Notes: a model not told the origin generated them from the letters alone. Counted from the stretch's first letter, positions 1 through 10,747 are shown. The stretch: DNA of 64,000 nt from Mycolicibacterium sp. (GCA_020637165.1 JACJWN010000005.1:310001-374000); one strand, 5' to 3'. A program made the numbers and translations.

Positions 1-465
1 CGCCCGCTCTATGACGCCCTGCACGACATGATGGACGCCGAGGCCATCCCGAAGTTGTTGAGCGCGGGCGTGATCGAGGTGGCACCGCTGGCCTACATGC
101 GGGGACGAAGCCTCAACGATTCCTTCATCATTCTCGACGAGGCGCAGAACACTACCGCCGAGCAGATGAAAATGTTCCTCACCCGGCTGGGTTTCGGCTC
201 GAAAATCGTTGTCACCGGAGATATCACGCAGGTTGACCTGCCCGGCGGAGCCCAGTCGGGCCTGCGAGCGGTGATGGGCATCCTCGACGGGATCGACGAT
301 ATCCACTTCGCCGAGCTCACCAGCGCCGACGTCGTGCGTCACCGGCTGGTCTCGGAGATCGTCGACGCCTACCAGGCCCACGCAGAGGCCCACGCAAAGG
401 CCGGTACAAGGGGCGGCGAACGGTCCGGCCTCAATCGCGCCGCGCGCCGGTCGCCGCGGCGGTAG
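1..465 (+). CDS. phoH: PhoH-like ATPase, C-terminal part (cut by window start)
   Basis: The reading frame is open from base 1, so the N-terminus with the P-loop lies outside the window. What remains is the second half of the PhoH fold: a Walker-B-type stretch (IILDEAQN), then [12 protein letters not shown], the motif that follows it in PhoH proteins, and a polar Arg-rich tail. PhoH proteins are cytoplasmic P-loop ATPases linked to RNA metabolism; in many bacteria the gene is next to ybeY, as here (12 bp gap), which supports a joint role in rRNA maturation. The M. tuberculosis counterpart would be phoH1. Family assignment is firm; the biochemical role is inferred from family and context. Confidence 0.93.
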   Translation, partial: RPLYDALHDMMDAEAIPKLLSAGVIEVAPLAYMRGRSLNDSFIILDEAQNTTAEQMKMFLTRLGFGSKIVVTGDITQVDLPGGAQSGLRAVMGILDGIDDIHFAELTSADVVRHRLVSEIVDAYQAHAEAHAKAGTRGGERSGLNRAARRSPRR

Positions 466-477
466 GGCAGACGGATC

Positions 478-1011
478 ATGAGTATTGAGGTGTCCAACGA
501 GTCCGGCGTGGACGTTTCCGAAGAGGAACTGATCAGCGTCGCGCGCTTCGTCCTGCGGAAGATGAACGTCAACCCGGCGGCCGAACTTTCCATGGTGCTG
601 CTGGACCTTGCCGCTATGGCCGACCTGCATATGCGGTGGATGGATCTGCCCGGCCCCACCGACGTGATGAGCTTCCCGATGGACGAGCTCGAGCCCGGCG
701 GCCGGCCCGACGCCCCCGAGCCGGGGCCGTCGATGCTCGGTGACATCGTCCTGTGTCCGCAGTTCGCCGCCGAGCAGGCGACCGCCGCCGGGCACAGCCT
801 CGGCCAGGAACTCGCGCTGCTGACGGTGCACGGGGTGCTGCATCTGCTGGGTTACGACCACGCCGAGCCGGACGAGGAGAAAGAGATGTTCGCGCTGCAG
901 CGTCGGCTGCTCGAGGAGTGGGTGGCCGCACAGGTCGACGCCTACCACTCCGAGCGGCAGGCCGAGAAGGACCGGCGACTGCTCGACAAGTCGCGGAACT
1001 TCGACAGTTGA
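478..1011 (+). CDS. ybeY: YbeY, single-strand-specific endoribonuclease for rRNA maturation
   Basis: A 177-residue protein of normal family length. The zinc-binding signature [11 protein letters not shown] (about residues 120-130) has the three histidines of the family. YbeY trims rRNA ends, notably of 16S rRNA, and takes part in late 30S quality control in the cytoplasm. The gene follows phoH closely, and its stop overlaps the TTG start of the next gene, so phoH-ybeY-CBS protein-era form one transcription unit. The ATG at 478 fits the family N-terminus (MSIEVSNES). Confidence 0.96.
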   Translation: MSIEVSNESGVDVSEEELISVARFVLRKMNVNPAAELSMVLLDLAAMADLHMRWMDLPGPTDVMSFPMDELEPGGRPDAPEPGPSMLGDIVLCPQFAAEQATAAGHSLGQELALLTVHGVLHLLGYDHAEPDEEKEMFALQRRLLEEWVAAQVDAYHSERQAEKDRRLLDKSRNFDS

Positions 1012-2300
1012 GCGGACTGGCGCCGCTGGCCGGCGCGATCGCCCTTATCGTTCTCGGTGGTCTGTTCTCCGCCATCGACGCCGCCATCAGCACGGTCTCG
1101 CTGGCGCGCGTCGAGGAACTGGTGCGCGAGGAGCGGCCCGGCGCGGTTCAGCTGGCCCGGGTGGTTGCCGAGCGGCCGCGCTATATCAACCTCGTTGTGC
1201 TGCTGCGCATCGCGTGCGAGGCTGCCGCCACCGTCCTGGTGGTCGCTTACCTGCACGACCGCTACAGCTTGAAGTGGGCGCTGTTCAGCGCCGCGGCGAT
1301 CATGACCGTCGTCAGCTTCGTCGCTGTCGGCGTCGGTCCGCGCACGGTCGGCCGGCAGAACGCCTATTCGATCGCCCTGATGTCGGCCTTCGGCCTGCGG
1401 GCCATCTCGGTCCTGCTGGCCCCGATCAGCCGCCTGCTGATCCTGCTGGGCAACGCGCTGACCCCGGGCCGCGGATTCCGCAACGGTCCGTTCGCCTCGG
1501 AGATCGAACTGCGCGAAGTGGTCGACCTGGCCCAACAGCGCGGCGTCGTCGCCGACGAGGAACGCAAGATGATCCAGTCGGTGTTCGAACTCGGCGACAC
1601 CCCGGCGCGTGAGGTCATGGTCCCGCGCACCGAGATGGTGTGGATCGAGAGCGACAAGAGCGCGGCACAGGCCACCTCGCTGGCGGTGCGCAGCGGTCAC
1701 TCCCGCATCCCGGTGATCGGCGAGAACGTCGACGACGTCCTCGGCGTCGTCTACCTCAAGGACCTTGTCCGCAGAACTTATTACTCCGCCAGTGCCGCCC
1801 GTGACATCCTCGTCGCCGAGGTGATGCGGCCGGCGGTGTTCATCCCGGACTCCAAGCCGCTGGACGACCTGCTCAAGGAGATGCAGCGCGACCGCAACCA
1901 CATGGCCCTGCTGGTCGACGAGTACGGCGCCACCGCGGGCCTGGTCACCATCGAGGACGTGCTCGAGGAGATCGTCGGCGAGATCGCCGACGAGTACGAC
2001 ACCGACGAGGTGGCTCCGGTCGAGGACCTCGGGGACAAGGTGTTCCGGGTCTCGGCGCGGTTGCCGATCGAGGATGTCGGGGAACTCTACGACATCCAGT
2101 TCGAAGAAGGCCTCGATATCGACACCGTCGGCGGTCTGCTGGCGCTGGAGCTGGGCCGGGTGCCGCTGCCCGGTGCCGAGGTGGTCTCCCACGGGTTGCG
2201 GCTGCGGGCCGAGGGCGAGCGCGACCACCGAGGCAGGGTGCGTCTCGGGACCGTCCTGGTGCGACCGGCCGACCACGACGGACAGGAGCCCGAGCGATGA
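1008..2300 (+). CDS. Membrane CBS-domain protein of the CNNM/CorC (hemolysin C) family
   Basis: 430 residues if started at the TTG at 1008, which overlaps the ybeY stop (TTGA). The frame stays open further upstream, but only inside ybeY. The N-terminus has hydrophobic segments of a CNNM (DUF21) membrane domain (about residues 1-150). A CBS pair follows ([13 protein letters not shown] and [12 protein letters not shown], with [16 protein letters not shown] near residue 310), and then a CorC/HlyC-type C-terminal domain. Family members are implicated in magnesium export or homeostasis; cytotoxicity is not a safe inference from the 'hemolysin' name. The equivalent M. tuberculosis gene is Rv2366c. 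The stop overlaps the era start (ATGA). Confidence 0.88.
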   Translation: MSGLAPLAGAIALIVLGGLFSAIDAAISTVSLARVEELVREERPGAVQLARVVAERPRYINLVVLLRIACEAAATVLVVAYLHDRYSLKWALFSAAAIMTVVSFVAVGVGPRTVGRQNAYSIALMSAFGLRAISVLLAPISRLLILLGNALTPGRGFRNGPFASEIELREVVDLAQQRGVVADEERKMIQSVFELGDTPAREVMVPRTEMVWIESDKSAAQATSLAVRSGHSRIPVIGENVDDVLGVVYLKDLVRRTYYSASAARDILVAEVMRPAVFIPDSKPLDDLLKEMQRDRNHMALLVDEYGATAGLVTIEDVLEEIVGEIADEYDTDEVAPVEDLGDKVFRVSARLPIEDVGELYDIQFEEGLDIDTVGGLLALELGRVPLPGAEVVSHGLRLRAEGERDHRGRVRLGTVLVRPADHDGQEPER

Positions 2301-3211
2301 CGGAATTCCGATCCGGGTTCGTCTGCCTGGTCGGCCGGCCCAACACTGGCAAGTCGACGCTGACCAACGCCCTGGTCGGCAGCAAGGTGGCGATTACCTC
2401 CAACCGCCCGCAGACCACCCGGCACACCATCCGCGGCATCGTGCACCGCGAGGACTTCCAGATCGTGCTCGTCGACACCCCCGGTCTGCATCGTCCCCGC
2501 ACCCTGCTGGGCAAACGGCTCAACGATCTGGTCCGCGACACCTACGGCGAGGTCGACGTGATCGGGTTGTGCATTCCCGCCGACGAGCCGATCGGCCCGG
2601 GCGACCGCTGGATCTACGAGCAGATCCGCGCGGTGGCACCCAGAACCACGCTGGTGGTCGTCGTCACCAAGATCGACAAGGTGCCCAAGGACCGGGTTGC
2701 CGCGCAGCTGATGGCGGTCAACGAGCTGGTCGGGGAGCACGCGGCGGCCATCGTGCCGGTCTCGGCGGCCACCGGCGAGCAGATGGACATCCTGATCGGG
2801 GTGCTGGCCGACCAGATGGAGCCCGGCCCGGCCTTCTACCCGGACGGGGAGCTCACCGACGAGCCCGAGGAGGTGCTCATGGCCGAGCTCATCCGGGAGG
2901 CCGCACTGGAAGGTGTGCGCGACGAGTTGCCGCACTCTCTGGCGGTTGTCATCGACGAGGTCACTCCCAGGGAGGGCCGGACCGAGGAGCAGGGCGAGCT
3001 GATCGACGTGCACGCCATCCTGTATGTGGAGAGGGACAGCCAGAAGGGCATCGTGATCGGCAGGGGAGGGGCCCGGCTCAAGCAGGTCGGTACCACCGCG
3101 AGGCGTCAGATCGAGAAGCTGCTGGGCACCAAGGTGTACCTCGACCTGCGGGTCAAGGTCGCCAAGAACTGGCAACAGGACCCGAAACTGCTCGGCCGGC
3201 TGGGTTTCTAG
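2297..3211 (+). CDS. era: GTPase Era, 30S ribosome assembly factor
   Basis: 304 residues with the Era layout. The G1 motif GRPNTGKST is near residue 13, G3 is DTPG (VDTPGLHRP), and G4 is TKID. A C-terminal KH domain carries GRGGARLKQ (around residue 255). Era binds the 3' end of 16S rRNA and couples GTP hydrolysis to small-subunit maturation. The ATG overlaps the stop of the preceding gene by four bases. Position next to ybeY and recO is classical. In M. tuberculosis amiA2 lies between era and recO; here only 46 bp separate them. Confidence 0.97.
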   Translation: MTEFRSGFVCLVGRPNTGKSTLTNALVGSKVAITSNRPQTTRHTIRGIVHREDFQIVLVDTPGLHRPRTLLGKRLNDLVRDTYGEVDVIGLCIPADEPIGPGDRWIYEQIRAVAPRTTLVVVVTKIDKVPKDRVAAQLMAVNELVGEHAAAIVPVSAATGEQMDILIGVLADQMEPGPAFYPDGELTDEPEEVLMAELIREAALEGVRDELPHSLAVVIDEVTPREGRTEEQGELIDVHAILYVERDSQKGIVIGRGGARLKQVGTTARRQIEKLLGTKVYLDLRVKVAKNWQQDPKLLGRLGF

Positions 3212-3257
3212 AGTGTCAGTGCGCGGGGTTGTCCCGGCGCGGTGACAGACTGGTCCG

Positions 3258-4079
3258 ATGCGGCTCTACCGAGACCGGGCGGTCGTGTTGCGCCAGCACA
3301 AGCTCGGCGAGGCCGACCGCATCGTCACGCTGCTCACCCGCGACCACGGACTGGTCCGCGCGGTGGCCAAGGGGGTCCGCCGTACCCGCAGCAAGTTCGG
3401 GTCCCGATTGGAGCCGTTCGCCCACATCGACGTCCAGCTGCACCCGGGGCGCAACCTCGACATCGTCACCCAGGTGGTCTCGATCGACGCCTTCGCCACC
3501 GACATCGTCTGCGACTACGGTCGCTACACCTGCGCTTGCGCCGTGCTGGAGACCGCCGAACGGCTCGCCGGGGAGGAGCGTGCCCCGGCGCCGGCGCTGC
3601 ACCGGCTGACGGTGGGGGCGCTGCGGGCGGTCGCCGACGGAACCCGTCCGCGCGAACTGGTACTCGACGCCTACCTTCTGCGGGCCATGGGGATCGCCGG
3701 CTGGGCGCCGTCGCTGACCGAGTGCGCCCGGTGCGCCGACCCCGGCCCGCATCGGGCGTTCCACATCGCCGCCGGCGGCAGCGTGTGCATGCACTGCCGT
3801 CCGTCCGGTTCGGTCACCCCGCCGCAGGCCGTCCTTGACCTGATGGCGGCGCTTTACGAGGGGGACTGGCCGGCCGCCGAGTCGTCCTCGGCTTCGCACC
3901 GCGGGCAGGCCAGCGGGCTGGTGGCCGCTCATCTGCAGTGGCACCTGGAACGCCAGCTGCGGACGTTGCCCTTGGTCGAGCGGGTTCACCCCCGGCCCGC
4001 CGACCATTCTCCCCAGATCTTCAGGCAGGATGTGCCCCATGGCGATGGACCGCGTGACCAGCTCCTGGCGGGGGGCTGA
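3258..4079 (+). CDS. recO: RecO, DNA repair and recombination mediator
   Basis: 273 residues. The N-terminal OB-fold begins [23 protein letters not shown]-terminal zinc site is formed by CARC and CMHC (about residues 156-180). RecO anneals single strands and helps load RecA in the RecFOR pathway. The ATG at 3258 gives the standard N-terminus. The 3' end overlaps the start of uppS by about 40 bases, indicating co-transcription and probable translational coupling. Confidence 0.95.
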   Translation: MRLYRDRAVVLRQHKLGEADRIVTLLTRDHGLVRAVAKGVRRTRSKFGSRLEPFAHIDVQLHPGRNLDIVTQVVSIDAFATDIVCDYGRYTCACAVLETAERLAGEERAPAPALHRLTVGALRAVADGTRPRELVLDAYLLRAMGIAGWAPSLTECARCADPGPHRAFHIAAGGSVCMHCRPSGSVTPPQAVLDLMAALYEGDWPAAESSSASHRGQASGLVAAHLQWHLERQLRTLPLVERVHPRPADHSPQIFRQDVPHGDGPRDQLLAGG

Positions 4080-4953
4080 GCGCAGGCGGAGGGCACAGTC
4101 TCCCCAGCTGCCCCCCGCGCCTGACGACTACCCGATCTTCCCGGACACCTCCACCTGGCCGGTGGTCTTCCCGGAGCTCCCGGCCGCCCCGGACGGCGGC
4201 CCGCGCCGGCCGCCCCAGCATCCGTCCAAGGCCGCCCCGCCGGCCATCCCGGCCGACCAGTTGCCCCAGCATGTGGCGATCGTCATGGACGGTAACGGCC
4301 GCTGGGCCACCCAGCGCGGGCTGAGCCGCACCGAGGGGCACAAGATGGGTGAGGCGGTTCTGATCGACATCACCTGCGGCGCAATCGAACTCGGTATCAA
4401 GCACCTGAGCGTGTATGCGTTTTCCACCGAGAACTGGCGGCGCAGCGCCGACGAGGTCCGGTTCCTCATGGGGTTCAACCGCGAAGTGGTCCGCCGGCGC
4501 CGGGAGAACCTCGACATCATGGGCGTGAACATGCGCTGGGTCGGGTCGCGGGCGCGGATGTGGCGCAGCGTGATCAAGGAGTTCGACATCGCCGAGCAGA
4601 TGACCGTCGACAACGACGTGATCACGGTCAACTACTGCGTGAACTACGGCGGCCGTGCCGAGATCGCTGAGGCCGCACGCAACATCGCCCGGGAGGCCGC
4701 CGCCGGCCGGATCGACCCGGAACGGGTTAGCGAGCGCACCATCACCGAGCACCTGCACCGTCCCGACATCCCCGATGTCGACCTGTTTATCAGGACGTCG
4801 GGGGAACAGCGGTCGAGCAACTTCATGCTCTGGCAGGCGGCCTACGCCGAGTTCGTCTTCCAGGACAAGCTGTGGCCGGACTACGACCGGCGGGATTTGT
4901 GGGCCGCCTGCGAGGAGTACGTGCACCGCAACCGTCGATTCGGTCGGGCCTGA
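4039..4953 (+). CDS. uppS: Decaprenyl diphosphate synthase (cis-prenyltransferase, UppS family)
   Basis: About 304 residues. The catalytic region [12 protein letters not shown] holds the Mg/diphosphate-binding Asp, followed by the family motifs STENWKRS-like ([10 protein letters not shown]), [10 protein letters not shown]-like ([12 protein letters not shown]) and [18 protein letters not shown]. It makes the long-chain polyprenyl diphosphate used as lipid carrier for peptidoglycan, arabinogalactan and LAM synthesis. The Pro-rich N-terminal extension ([10 protein letters not shown]) matches what I recall of M. tuberculosis Rv2361c. ATGs occur at 4030, 4039 and 4045; AGGCAGGA at 4023-4030 favours 4039. 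The start lies inside recO. Confidence 0.95.
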   Translation: MAMDRVTSSWRGAERRRRAQSPQLPPAPDDYPIFPDTSTWPVVFPELPAAPDGGPRRPPQHPSKAAPPAIPADQLPQHVAIVMDGNGRWATQRGLSRTEGHKMGEAVLIDITCGAIELGIKHLSVYAFSTENWRRSADEVRFLMGFNREVVRRRRENLDIMGVNMRWVGSRARMWRSVIKEFDIAEQMTVDNDVITVNYCVNYGGRAEIAEAARNIAREAAAGRIDPERVSERTITEHLHRPDIPDVDLFIRTSGEQRSSNFMLWQAAYAEFVFQDKLWPDYDRRDLWAACEEYVHRNRRFGRA

Positions 4954-5324
4954 TGTCGCTCTATGACGTCCTCGCGCCGGTCCTGCCGGTGGAACTCGAT
5001 GCCGACGGGTCGCTGACGGTGCCGCACGAGGGCACCTTCGCCTCGTTGCGAACGGTGACGATCGCCGAGGGTCTGGAGATGGTCTCGCTCACCCAGATGC
5101 TGGCCTGGGATCTGCCGTTGACCGCCGCTCTACGCGCCGCCGTGGCCGAGCAGGCGCACACGACCATGCTCGGCACCGTCACGCTGGCGCAGCGTGGTGA
5201 GGTGGCCGACGTGGTGTTGCGCTACAACTTCCCGGCCGGGGGATTGAGCGACCCCGCGCTGCAGACCCTGGTGATGTTGGTACTCACCGCCGGGGCCGGG
5301 GTGCGCGAGGTCGTCGCGGGTTAG
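4953..5324 (+). CDS. Conserved small mycobacterial protein downstream of uppS
   Basis: 123 residues, starting at an ATG that shares one base with the uppS stop (TGATG), so it is translationally coupled. There is no signal peptide or membrane segment. It is acidic and moderately hydrophobic, with no catalytic motif that I recognise. Position and size fit M. tuberculosis Rv2360c, a conserved hypothetical. The operon suggests a link to the recO/uppS unit, but no function can be assigned. It is followed by the decayed zur gene on the opposite strand. Confidence 0.8.
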   Translation: MSLYDVLAPVLPVELDADGSLTVPHEGTFASLRTVTIAEGLEMVSLTQMLAWDLPLTAALRAAVAEQAHTTMLGTVTLAQRGEVADVVLRYNFPAGGLSDPALQTLVMLVLTAGAGVREVVAG

Positions 5325-5331
5325 TCCTGGG

Positions 5332-5616
5332 TCAATCCCGTCGGCATCCGGCGCAGCGCCGGTAGACCGATTCGCCGGTCGCGGTGGGACCATGTCGATG
5401 AGATTGGCCTTCGCCGGGGTCTGCAGCGTTCGGTACACGGTCGTCAGGCCGATGTTCTCGCTGCGGTGGCGCAGTTCGCCCTTCAGTTCCTGGGCCGAGC
5501 GCAATCCGTCGACGGTGTCGAGCAGGTCGATGATGGCCCCGCGCTGCCGCTGGCGCGCACGTCCGCGCCGGTCGCCCGGCACCGTTATCGGAAACCATTT
5601 CCAGTTGCGATTTCAC
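5332..5616 (-). pseudogene. zur: Decayed Fur-family zinc regulator (zur/furB): frameshifted and truncated
   Basis: Reading the minus strand from a GTG at 5616 one sees the Fur DNA-binding half. The segment RQRGAIIDLLDTVDG...RSAQELKGEL...ENIGLTTVYRTLQ lies in one frame; after LIDMV it switches frame to PTATGESVYRRCAG and stops. The start frame and the body frame also differ, so there are at least two frame breaks. The whole C-terminal dimerisation and metal-binding half, normally His/Cys-rich, is missing. In M. tuberculosis an smtB-furB pair sits between Rv2360c and glyS in this orientation. Here smtB is absent and only this stub remains. It cannot encode a working repressor. Confidence 0.8.
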
Positions 5617-5703
5617 GGGCGATGACGCATGTCAAAGCCCGCGGAAGCGGTCGCCTAGGCTGATGCGGTTCGGTCCGAAGCAGCAATAGGAGTGCAACCC
5701 ACC

Positions 5704-7086
5704 GTGGCGTCCGTCATCGATTCAATCGTCAACCTGGCAAAGCGTCGTGGCCTGGTGTACCCGTCCGGCGAGATCTACGGAGGCACCCGGTCGGCCTGGG
5801 ACTACGGGCCGCTCGGTGTGGAGCTCAAGGAGAACATCAAGCGTCAGTGGTGGAAGTCGGTGGTGACGGGTCGCGACGACGTCGTGGGCCTGGATTCCTC
5901 GATCATCCTGCCGCGCGAGGTGTGGGTGGCCTCCGGTCACGTCGAGGTTTTCCACGATCCGCTGGTCGAGTGCCTGCAGTGCCACAAGCGGCACCGCCAG
6001 GACCACATGCAGGAGGCCCACGCCGAAAAGAAGAACATCGCGGATCCCGAGTCGGTGCCGATGACCGAGATCGTCTGCCCGGACTGTGGAACCAAGGGCC
6101 AGTGGACCGAGCCCCGCGAGTTCAACATGATGCTCAAGACCTACCTCGGCCCGATCGAGAGCGAGGAGGGGCTGCACTACCTTCGCCCAGAGACCGCACA
6201 GGGAATCTTCGTCAACTTCGCCAACGTGGTGACCACCTCGCGGCGTAAGCCCCCGTTCGGGATCGGCCAGATCGGTAAGAGTTTCCGCAACGAGATCACC
6301 CCGGGCAACTTCATTTTCCGCACCCGCGAGTTCGAGCAGATGGAGATGGAGTTCTTCGTCGAACCGGACAGCGCCCGAGAGTGGCACCAGTACTGGATCG
6401 ACACCCGCCTGCAGTGGTACGTCGACCTGGGCATCGACCCCGACAATCTCCGGCTCTACGAGCACCCGAAGGAGAAGTTGTCGCACTACTCGGATCGCAC
6501 TGTCGACATCGAGTACAAGTTTGGGTTCCAGGGCAATCCGTGGGGCGAGCTCGAGGGCATCGCCAACCGCACCGATTTCGACCTCAAGACCCACTCCAAG
6601 CACTCCGGTGCCGACCTGTCTTTCTACGACCAGGCGGGCGACACCCGCTACACCCCCTACGTCATTGAGCCGGCGGCTGGGCTGACCCGGTCGTTCATGG
6701 CATTCCTGGTCGACGCCTACGCCGAAGACGAGGCCCCCAACGCCAAGGGCGGCGTGGACAAGCGCACCGTGCTGCGGCTCGATCCGCGGCTGGCGCCGGT
6801 CAAGGCCGCGGTGCTGCCGCTGTCGCGCAACACCGAACTGAGCCCCAAGGCCCGCGATCTGGCCGCCGAACTGCGCAAGAACTGGAACATCGAGTTCGAC
6901 GACGCCGGGGCGATCGGGCGGCGCTACCGGCGCCAGGACGAGATCGGCACGCCATTCTGCGTGACTGTCGACTTCGACACCCTGGAGGATCAGGCCGTCA
7001 CCGTGCGCGACCGTGATGCGATGAGTCAGGAGCGGGTTGGGCTGGACGCCGTCGCCGGCTATCTTGCGGCCAAGCTGCTCGGCTGA
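5704..7086 (+). CDS. glyS: Glycyl-tRNA synthetase (dimeric, class II)
   Basis: 460 residues. The N-terminus [19 protein letters not shown], motif 2 ([20 protein letters not shown]), motif 3 region ([12 protein letters not shown]) and C-terminal anticodon-binding domain all fit dimeric GlyRS. It charges tRNA-Gly in the cytoplasm. A zinc-ribbon-like insertion near residues 90-145 has two CxxC pairs (CLQC and CPDC); I recall the M. tuberculosis enzyme lacking these cysteines. GTG 5704 is preferred because AGGAG (5688-5692) lies 11 bp upstream; the GTG at 5692 would overlap that ribosome-binding site. Confidence 0.96.
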   Translation: MASVIDSIVNLAKRRGLVYPSGEIYGGTRSAWDYGPLGVELKENIKRQWWKSVVTGRDDVVGLDSSIILPREVWVASGHVEVFHDPLVECLQCHKRHRQDHMQEAHAEKKNIADPESVPMTEIVCPDCGTKGQWTEPREFNMMLKTYLGPIESEEGLHYLRPETAQGIFVNFANVVTTSRRKPPFGIGQIGKSFRNEITPGNFIFRTREFEQMEMEFFVEPDSAREWHQYWIDTRLQWYVDLGIDPDNLRLYEHPKEKLSHYSDRTVDIEYKFGFQGNPWGELEGIANRTDFDLKTHSKHSGADLSFYDQAGDTRYTPYVIEPAAGLTRSFMAFLVDAYAEDEAPNAKGGVDKRTVLRLDPRLAPVKAAVLPLSRNTELSPKARDLAAELRKNWNIEFDDAGAIGRRYRRQDEIGTPFCVTVDFDTLEDQAVTVRDRDAMSQERVGLDAVAGYLAAKLLG

Positions 7087-7182
7087 CCCCTCGGCGTTAT
7101 CAGGCCGGCGTCACTCGGGCTGACTTCGCCTGGGTCGGCCTCACCTGGGCCGGCCTCGTCCGGTCTGCACCGCCTGGGGGGT

Positions 7183-7256
7183 GGCACTACTTTTGCCCGC
7201 CTTGGAGCGACTAGGGGTGCCCTCTGTCGCTCCAAGGTGGGCAACTCGCATGTGCC
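7183..7256. repeat. Long nested inverted repeat between convergent genes (possible bidirectional terminator)
   Basis: The main arms are 7195-7211 (GCCCGCCTTGGAGCGAC) and 7226-7242, 17 bp with one mismatch. The loop itself contains AGGG-GTG-CCCT. An outer pair GGCAC (7183-7187) / GTGCC (7252-7256) encloses an internal bulge. It sits in the 289-bp gap between convergent glyS and the TPM-domain gene, where no gene is seen. There is no T-run on either side, so it is not a textbook intrinsic terminator, although mycobacterial terminators often lack one. Confidence 0.6.
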
Positions 7257-7375
7257 CTCTCGGAGGCGCCGCCGTCGAGGACGGCTCAGGAAGGTTGCGT
7301 AGGGGCCGCGCACGCCAGGCGCCGGAGGTGCCCGACGCCGGGCGCGCCCCGTCCACCGCCACCCGCAACAAGCCC

Positions 7376-9385
7376 TTAGAACCGGCCCCCGCCGCCGAGC
7401 CATCCGCCGTCGCCACCGCCGCCCGGCGAGCCGCCGTAGGTGGTCGACGTCCAGCCGCCGCCGTGCCCGCCGCGCCCACCGCCTAATCCACCGGAGAGGA
7501 TGTTGCCCAGGATGATCCCGCCGACCATTGCGCCCATATCGGTGTTGCGACCGCGATAGCTGGCCTGGTAGGCCCGCTGGCCGGCCTGCACATCGTTGTT
7601 GGCCAACTGCTGGGCCTGGGCGGCCAGCCGCGCCGCCCCGTTGGCATGGGCGATGGCCGCGCTGATATCGCTCTTCCGCTTCAGCTTCGCGGCCTCGAGA
7701 TGGCGGGAGGCTTCATGCAACCGGGTCCGGGCCTCCGGCCCGATGCTGCCACGGCGGGTGTCGATGTAGTCGGACACCGAGCGCACCCGGGACTCGGCGG
7801 TGAACAGCGCCTGCTCGTAGGACCTTTGCAGCCGCTCGGCGGCCTCGCGCTCCTCGGTCGCCGCTGCCAGCAGCCGATCCAGTTCGGCGTCGGCCTCGGT
7901 CAGCTGGGTGAAGGCGCCCAGCGGGTCGGCCGCCCCGTTGAGGTTGGCGTCGGCCACCGCCGTGACCGCGGCGTTGTTGGCTGCCGACAACTCGTTCGGA
8001 TTGGTCAGCCCACCCCGGGCAAGCTGTTCGGTGGCCTGGTTGATGCCCTGCTGTATGTCGGCGATCGCCGCGGGCAGCTCCGCCACGGCGCGGTGGATGT
8101 CGCTGGCCGCGCTGTCGACCGCGTCGAGCATCGTGGTGGCCTGCTGCAGAGCCGATTCCGCGCTGCGCACATAGTCGACCAGATTCCCGACCTCGCCGGC
8201 GACGGGCTTGGCCGCCAACTCACGGCCGCGGGTGATCGCGTGCTCGGCGAAGCTCAGTCGCTCCCGGGCCGCATTGACGTTGCGCGACACCGACGCCAGC
8301 GCCGACTCGGCGAACTCGGTGCGCAACTGCTCCAGAGTGCGTTCGGACGGCTCGATCCGCGCGGTGACGGTGACCAGTCGCTGGGTCAGGGCGTCGAGGC
8401 GCTCAGGCGCGTTGAACACCAGGTCGCGCATCTGGTGGAACGACTCCGTCTGCTCATCGAGCTCGCGATTGGCCTTGGCGGCGGCTACCACCACCCGGGT
8501 GAGCAGATCGCGGCGCTCGCTGATCGGCTCAGGCACGTCGTCGTCGAGCTTCTGGCGCACCGCGAAGGCCTGCTTGAGGGTCAGCCGGGCGTTGTCCACC
8601 GCGGCGGCGAACTGCCTGGTCTGCGCCTCGCCGAACTCCTCGACTGCCAGCACCAACTCGTTGGCGCTGGTGCGCACCGCGTTGTCCACCTCGACGACGA
8701 TCGATCGGGACAGCTCATCGAGGGCCTCGATCGGCACCGAGGCCAGCGCGGCGGGATCGGTCGGGTCGATCTTCATGGCGGCGGCCACGTCGGCCTCGTG
8801 ACGTTTGCGCCGCCGGTAGCTGCCCCACGCCATCATCCCGCCGATGAACAGCAGGCCGATCCCGGCGATGATGAACAGCGGCATCGGCGACCCCCCACCA
8901 CCGGTGCCTCCGCCCTTGCCCAGCGCGGCGAGCCCGGTGGCCGCCGCGGTGGCCGCACCGGTCCAGTCGTTGTTCCGCAGCGCCGGTTCGATCCGGTCGC
9001 GCCGGATGTCATCGATCTTGGTCGAGCTGCCGCCCGCGGCCGCCGGGGACACCAGAAACGCGTAGGACCGCTGTTCGGTGGCCACCGCCAGGACGGCGTC
9101 CTCGCTGCTGAGGTCACTGAGTTTCTGGGTCTGCTGCGCCCAGCCGACGGCTCCCTGCGGGGCGAAGGAGTCGACGTAGACCACCCACAGCCGCACGCGC
9201 CGGTCGCTGTAGAGCTGGTCGACGGCCTTCTGGACCTCGGCCAGCTGGCGGTTGGTGAGCACTCCCGCGTTGTCCGTGACGTAGTCGGGCAGCCGGAACG
9301 GCGGCTCGGCGCTCACCGAGGGGGCCAGAAGGGCGCCCGCGGCCAGGAAAGTGACCAGCAGGCTGAGCAGACGGGCGAGGCGCAT
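7376..9385 (-). CDS. Exported TPM-domain membrane protein with long coiled coil and Gly-rich tail
   Basis: 669 residues. Residues 1-27 form a signal peptide ([22 protein letters not shown]). A TPM domain follows (about 30-160; [16 protein letters not shown]), then a transmembrane helix (about 190-210; [19 protein letters not shown]) and basic RRRKRH. A roughly 400-residue Ala/Glu/Arg-rich helical region leads to a Gly-rich C-terminus ([13 protein letters not shown]). TPM proteins are extracytoplasmic and in other systems take part in photosystem repair or membrane-protein quality control. The M. tuberculosis equivalent next to dgt is Rv2345. The ATG at 9385 is chosen because the signal peptide begins there; the frame is open far upstream only through antisense to dgt. 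Confidence 0.88.
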   Translation of the reverse strand: MRLARLLSLLVTFLAAGALLAPSVSAEPPFRLPDYVTDNAGVLTNRQLAEVQKAVDQLYSDRRVRLWVVYVDSFAPQGAVGWAQQTQKLSDLSSEDAVLAVATEQRSYAFLVSPAAAGGSSTKIDDIRRDRIEPALRNNDWTGAATAAATGLAALGKGGGTGGGGSPMPLFIIAGIGLLFIGGMMAWGSYRRRKRHEADVAAAMKIDPTDPAALASVPIEALDELSRSIVVEVDNAVRTSANELVLAVEEFGEAQTRQFAAAVDNARLTLKQAFAVRQKLDDDVPEPISERRDLLTRVVVAAAKANRELDEQTESFHQMRDLVFNAPERLDALTQRLVTVTARIEPSERTLEQLRTEFAESALASVSRNVNAARERLSFAEHAITRGRELAAKPVAGEVGNLVDYVRSAESALQQATTMLDAVDSAASDIHRAVAELPAAIADIQQGINQATEQLARGGLTNPNELSAANNAAVTAVADANLNGAADPLGAFTQLTEADAELDRLLAAATEEREAAERLQRSYEQALFTAESRVRSVSDYIDTRRGSIGPEARTRLHEASRHLEAAKLKRKSDISAAIAHANGAARLAAQAQQLANNDVQAGQRAYQASYRGRNTDMGAMVGGIILGNILSGGLGGGRGGHGGGWTSTTYGGSPGGGGDGGWLGGGGRF

Positions 9386-9478
9386 GACCGCCAATCTAGT
9401 AGCCCCCCGAAACCGGCAGCCCCCTGCCAGCAAAACCATGTCACGATCAGCCCCGGTCAACTGGCAGACTGTGCGCCG

Positions 9479-10747
9479 GTGACAAGCAAGCAGCCCGGCC
9501 GCTATGACGAGGCCGACCGCGAACGGGTGGTGGCCGAGCCGGCCAAGTCGGCCGCGCTTCCGGGCACCAGTACCGAGCACCGCACGGTCTTCGCCCGCGA
9601 CCGGGCCCGGGTGCTGCACAGCGCGGCGCTGCGCCGGCTCGCGGACAAGACCCAGGTGGTCGGCCCGGGGGAGAGCGACAACCCGCGCACCCGGCTGACC
9701 CACTCGCTGGAGGTGGCCCAGATCGGCCGGGGGATGGCAGTCCCGCTGGGGTGCGACCCGGATCTGGTGGACATGGCCGGGCTGGCCCACGACATCGGCC
9801 ATCCGCCCTATGGGCACAACGGCGAGCGTGCACTGGACGAGTTCGCCGCCGACGTCGGGGGATTCGAGGGAAACGCCCAGAACTTCAGGATCCTGACCCG
9901 GCTGGAACCGAAGGTCCTCGACCCGGGTACCGGGCGCAGCGTCGGGCTCAACCTGACCCGGGCCGGCCTCGACGCGGTCACCAAATACCCGTGGCGACGC
10001 AGCGGCGCGGGCGGCAAGTTCGGCTTCTACGCCGACGACGCCGACCTGGCCGACTGGGTGCGCGCCGGTGCGCCCGGTATGCGGCCCTGCCTGGAGTCGC
10101 AGGTCATGGATTGGGCCGACGACGTGGCCTACTCCGTTCACGACGTCGAGGACGGTGTGGTCTCGGGCCGAATCGACCTGCGGGTGCTCGCCGACCCCGC
10201 CGCCGCGGCCGCGCTGGCCCGGCTGGGCACCTCGGTCTACGGCGGGGGTGCCGACGAGGCCCACATGGAGGAGGCCGCCCGGCGGCTGTGGCGATTACCG
10301 GTGGTGGCCGCCGCCGCCGATTTCGACGGCACGCTGGCGGCGTCGGTGGCGCTGAAGAAACTCACCAGCGAGTTGGTCGGCCGGTTCGCCTCAGCCGCCG
10401 TCGCCGAGACCCGCCGCGTGGTCGGGCCCGCTGCGCTGGTGCGCTATCAGGCCGATCTGCACGTGCCGGCCGCGGTGCGGGCCGAGGTGGCCGTCCTGAA
10501 GACTCTGGCGCTGCAGTTCATCATGTCCGACCCGCGCCACCTCGAGGTGCAGGCCCGCCAACGCGAACGCATCCACCGGGTGGCCGATCTGCTGGTGGCC
10601 GGGGCTCCCGGAACCCTGGACCCGCTGCTGGTGCCCGCGTTCGAAGCGGCCGGAACCGATGCCGGACGCAAGCGGGTGGTGGTCGACCAGATCGCCTCCT
10701 ACACCGAGGGTCGGCTGGAGAGAATCGACGCCGGCGGACGGGGGTAG
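9479..10747 (+). CDS. dgt: Deoxyguanosinetriphosphate triphosphohydrolase-like protein (dNTPase)
   Basis: 422 residues from the GTG at 9479. The HD-domain metal ligands are visible: H75 in [11 protein letters not shown] and H104-D105 in [16 protein letters not shown], with a later aspartate in [14 protein letters not shown]. The enzyme cleaves dNTPs to nucleoside plus triphosphate, controlling dNTP pools. It is divergent from the TPM gene (93 bp between starts) and 9 bp upstream of dnaG, suggesting a replication-linked operon. The much longer open frame upstream is antisense to the TPM gene and was not used. Confidence 0.93.
   Translation: MTSKQPGRYDEADRERVVAEPAKSAALPGTSTEHRTVFARDRARVLHSAALRRLADKTQVVGPGESDNPRTRLTHSLEVAQIGRGMAVPLGCDPDLVDMAGLAHDIGHPPYGHNGERALDEFAADVGGFEGNAQNFRILTRLEPKVLDPGTGRSVGLNLTRAGLDAVTKYPWRRSGAGGKFGFYADDADLADWVRAGAPGMRPCLESQVMDWADDVAYSVHDVEDGVVSGRIDLRVLADPAAAAALARLGTSVYGGGADEAHMEEAARRLWRLPVVAAAADFDGTLAASVALKKLTSELVGRFASAAVAETRRVVGPAALVRYQADLHVPAAVRAEVAVLKTLALQFIMSDPRHLEVQARQRERIHRVADLLVAGAPGTLDPLLVPAFEAAGTDAGRKRVVVDQIASYTEGRLERIDAGGRG

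Noticed and set aside
753-1007. Extended N-terminus for the CBS-domain protein
   Set aside because: It lies wholly inside ybeY and is Arg-rich without membrane segments. The TTG at 1008 overlapping the ybeY stop gives the expected start.
5590-5602. GGAAA-CCA-TTTCC palindrome as a Zur box
   Set aside because: It falls within the coding start of the zur remnant, lacks the TGAAAAT...ATTTTCA consensus and is too short to distinguish from chance.
7646-9478. A 1033-codon plus-strand open frame running into dgt
   Set aside because: The part before 9479 is antisense to the TPM-domain gene, is Gly/Arg-rich and has no family features. High-GC genomes give long antisense frames.
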